The notes under the pieces were generated by a model. That model had not been told where the DNA came from. It was given only the letters and a program-made list of their open reading frames with translations, and searched no databases. The position numbers and the translations under genes were made by a program. A stretch of 6,900 nucleotides of DNA from Oscillospiraceae bacterium (GTDB lineage Bacteria > Bacillota > Clostridia > Oscillospirales > Oscillospiraceae), in NCBI GenBank assembly GCA_031272845.1, contig JAISTA010000139.1:1-6900 (forward strand). Reading direction: 5' to 3'. Numbering within the stretch: the stretch's first letter is position 1; each line of letters opens with the position of its first letter. Shown piece by piece: positions 6,330 to 6,900 of this stretch.

Positions 6330-6900
6330 TTTGCGGCAATTGCTCGGAATCAAATATCCGATAATTCAGGGCGGAATGGCAAATATCGCGACGGGTGAGT
6401 TTGCCGCCGCGATTTCGAATGCGGGCGGGCTGGGGCTTATCGCAACCGGAGGCTACTCTCCGGTTGCGATAAGCGCGCATATACACACCTGCCGGTCGCT
6501 GACCGACAAACCGTTCGGCGTGAACCTTATGCTTATGCATCCGCAGGCGGACGAAATCGCGGAGCTGCTGTGCCGGGAGCGCGTTCGGGTAATCACGACG
6601 GGCGCGGGAATGCCGGGAAAGTACATTCCGGGCTGGAAAGCGGCGGGAGCGCTTGTGCTGCCTGTCGTGGCGGCGGCCGCGATCGCGAAGCGCGTTGAGT
6701 CGCAGGGCGCGGACGGAGTAATCGCGGAGGGCACGGAAAGCGGCGGACACGTCGGGGAGCTGACCACCATGGCGCTTGTTCCGCAGATCGTGAACGCGGT
6801 CAAAATTCCGGTAATCGCGGCCGGCGGAATCGCAAGCGGAGCGCAAATGCTTGCCGCGCTTGCGTTAGGCGCAAGCGGAGTGCAAATCGGCACGACGCTT
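6322..6900 (+). CDS. fabK: enoyl-ACP reductase II (FabK), 5' part, cut by the window edge
   Basis: The first 193 codons are present, open to the right edge; complete FabK proteins have about 310-325 residues. The protein belongs to the FMN-dependent 2-nitropropane dioxygenase-like TIM barrel family. Visible motifs are YPIIQGGMA (12-20), NAGGLGLIATGG (33-44), LTDKPFGVNLMLM (60-72), TTGAGMPGKYIP (92-103), GADGVIAEGTESGGHVGE (129-146) and VIAAGGIASG (164-173). His143 matches the conserved active-site His144 of S. pneumoniae FabK. FabK reduces trans-2-enoyl-ACP, the last step of each elongation round, and replaces FabI in many Firmicutes; it is insensitive to triclosan. AGGAG (6307-6311) lies 10 bases before the ATG, inside the end of fabH. 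A nitronate monooxygenase is the main alternative, but the operon and the His-containing motif favour FabK. Bases 6435-6474 contain a striking inverted repeat. Confidence 0.93.
   Translation, partial: MTDLRQLLGIKYPIIQGGMANIATGEFAAAISNAGGLGLIATGGYSPVAISAHIHTCRSLTDKPFGVNLMLMHPQADEIAELLCRERVRVITTGAGMPGKYIPGWKAAGALVLPVVAAAAIAKRVESQGADGVIAEGTESGGHVGELTTMALVPQIVNAVKIPVIAAGGIASGAQMLAALALGASGVQIGTTL
6435..6474. repeat. perfect 17-bp inverted repeat with 6-base loop inside fabK
   Basis: GCTTATCGCAACCGGAG (6435-6451) is the exact reverse complement of CTCCGGTTGCGATAAGC (6458-6474); the loop is GCTACT. It lies about 113 bases into fabK and encodes roughly Gly38 to Ser51. The mRNA could form a very stable hairpin there. 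No T tract follows, so it is not an ordinary intrinsic terminator. The reading frame is kept through it, and the encoded stretch has the length expected for FabK. Confidence 0.85.

Noticed and set aside
5493..6353. A long open frame antisense to fabH, and a similar one at 1792-2520 antisense to acpP, accB and accC.
   Set aside because: Both are rich in Arg and Ala, lack family motifs, and mirror well-identified genes in GC-rich code, where long antisense frames are expected.
1..6900. tRNA, rRNA, CRISPR array, insertion sequence or riboswitch.
   Set aside because: I found no regularly spaced repeats, transposase motifs, terminal inverted repeats or recognisable structured RNA. The only sizeable non-coding stretches (1-164 and 1368-1631) are accounted for by terminator, promoter and operator-like elements.

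Overview
The window holds two unrelated transcription units that run apart from a shared intergenic region (about 1404-1631). On the left, read on the minus strand, is one gene for a Fic-family protein, probably a protein AMP-transferase. On the right, read on the plus strand, is a tightly packed type II fatty acid synthesis operon: acpP, accB, accC, accD, accA, fabH and fabK. fabK runs off the right edge. All seven genes are identified from clear family motifs.

The organism looks like a low-to-moderate GC Firmicute, most likely of class Clostridia. The reasons are the FMN-type enoyl reductase FabK, the short AccA, the clustering of all four acetyl-CoA carboxylase subunits with fabH and fabK, strong AGGAGG-type ribosome binding sites, and textbook TTGACA/TATAAT-like promoters. 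The operon is visibly GC-richer (40 of 60 bases G+C at 4741-4800) than the Fic gene (28 of 60 at 181-240). Genus cannot be decided from the sequence.

Layout: 1-164 is non-coding, with a pyrimidine-rich direct repeat and a hairpin that probably terminates the Fic transcript. 165-1367 (minus) is the Fic gene, with its own ribosome binding site and a near-consensus promoter. 1497-1547 separates the two divergent promoters. 1548-1611 holds an extended -10 promoter and an overlapping 36-bp palindrome, a good candidate operator for the lipid operon. 1632-6900 is the operon. Genes overlap or nearly touch at every junction (ATGA overlaps at acpP/accB, accB/accC and accD/accA; a 3-bp gap at accC/accD; a 12-bp gap at accA/fabH; an 8-bp overlap at fabH/fabK), so translation is probably coupled.

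How the genes work together: AccC carboxylates the biotin carried by AccB, and the AccD/AccA carboxyltransferase moves the carboxyl group to acetyl-CoA to give malonyl-CoA. ACP carries the growing chain, FabH condenses acetyl-CoA (or another starter) with malonyl-ACP, and FabK reduces the enoyl-ACP at the end of each cycle. FabD, FabG, FabF and FabZ are not in the window and could lie downstream. I see no previously undescribed enzyme system here. The items most worth a second look are the operator-like palindrome at the acpP promoter and a perfect 17-bp inverted repeat inside the fabK reading frame.
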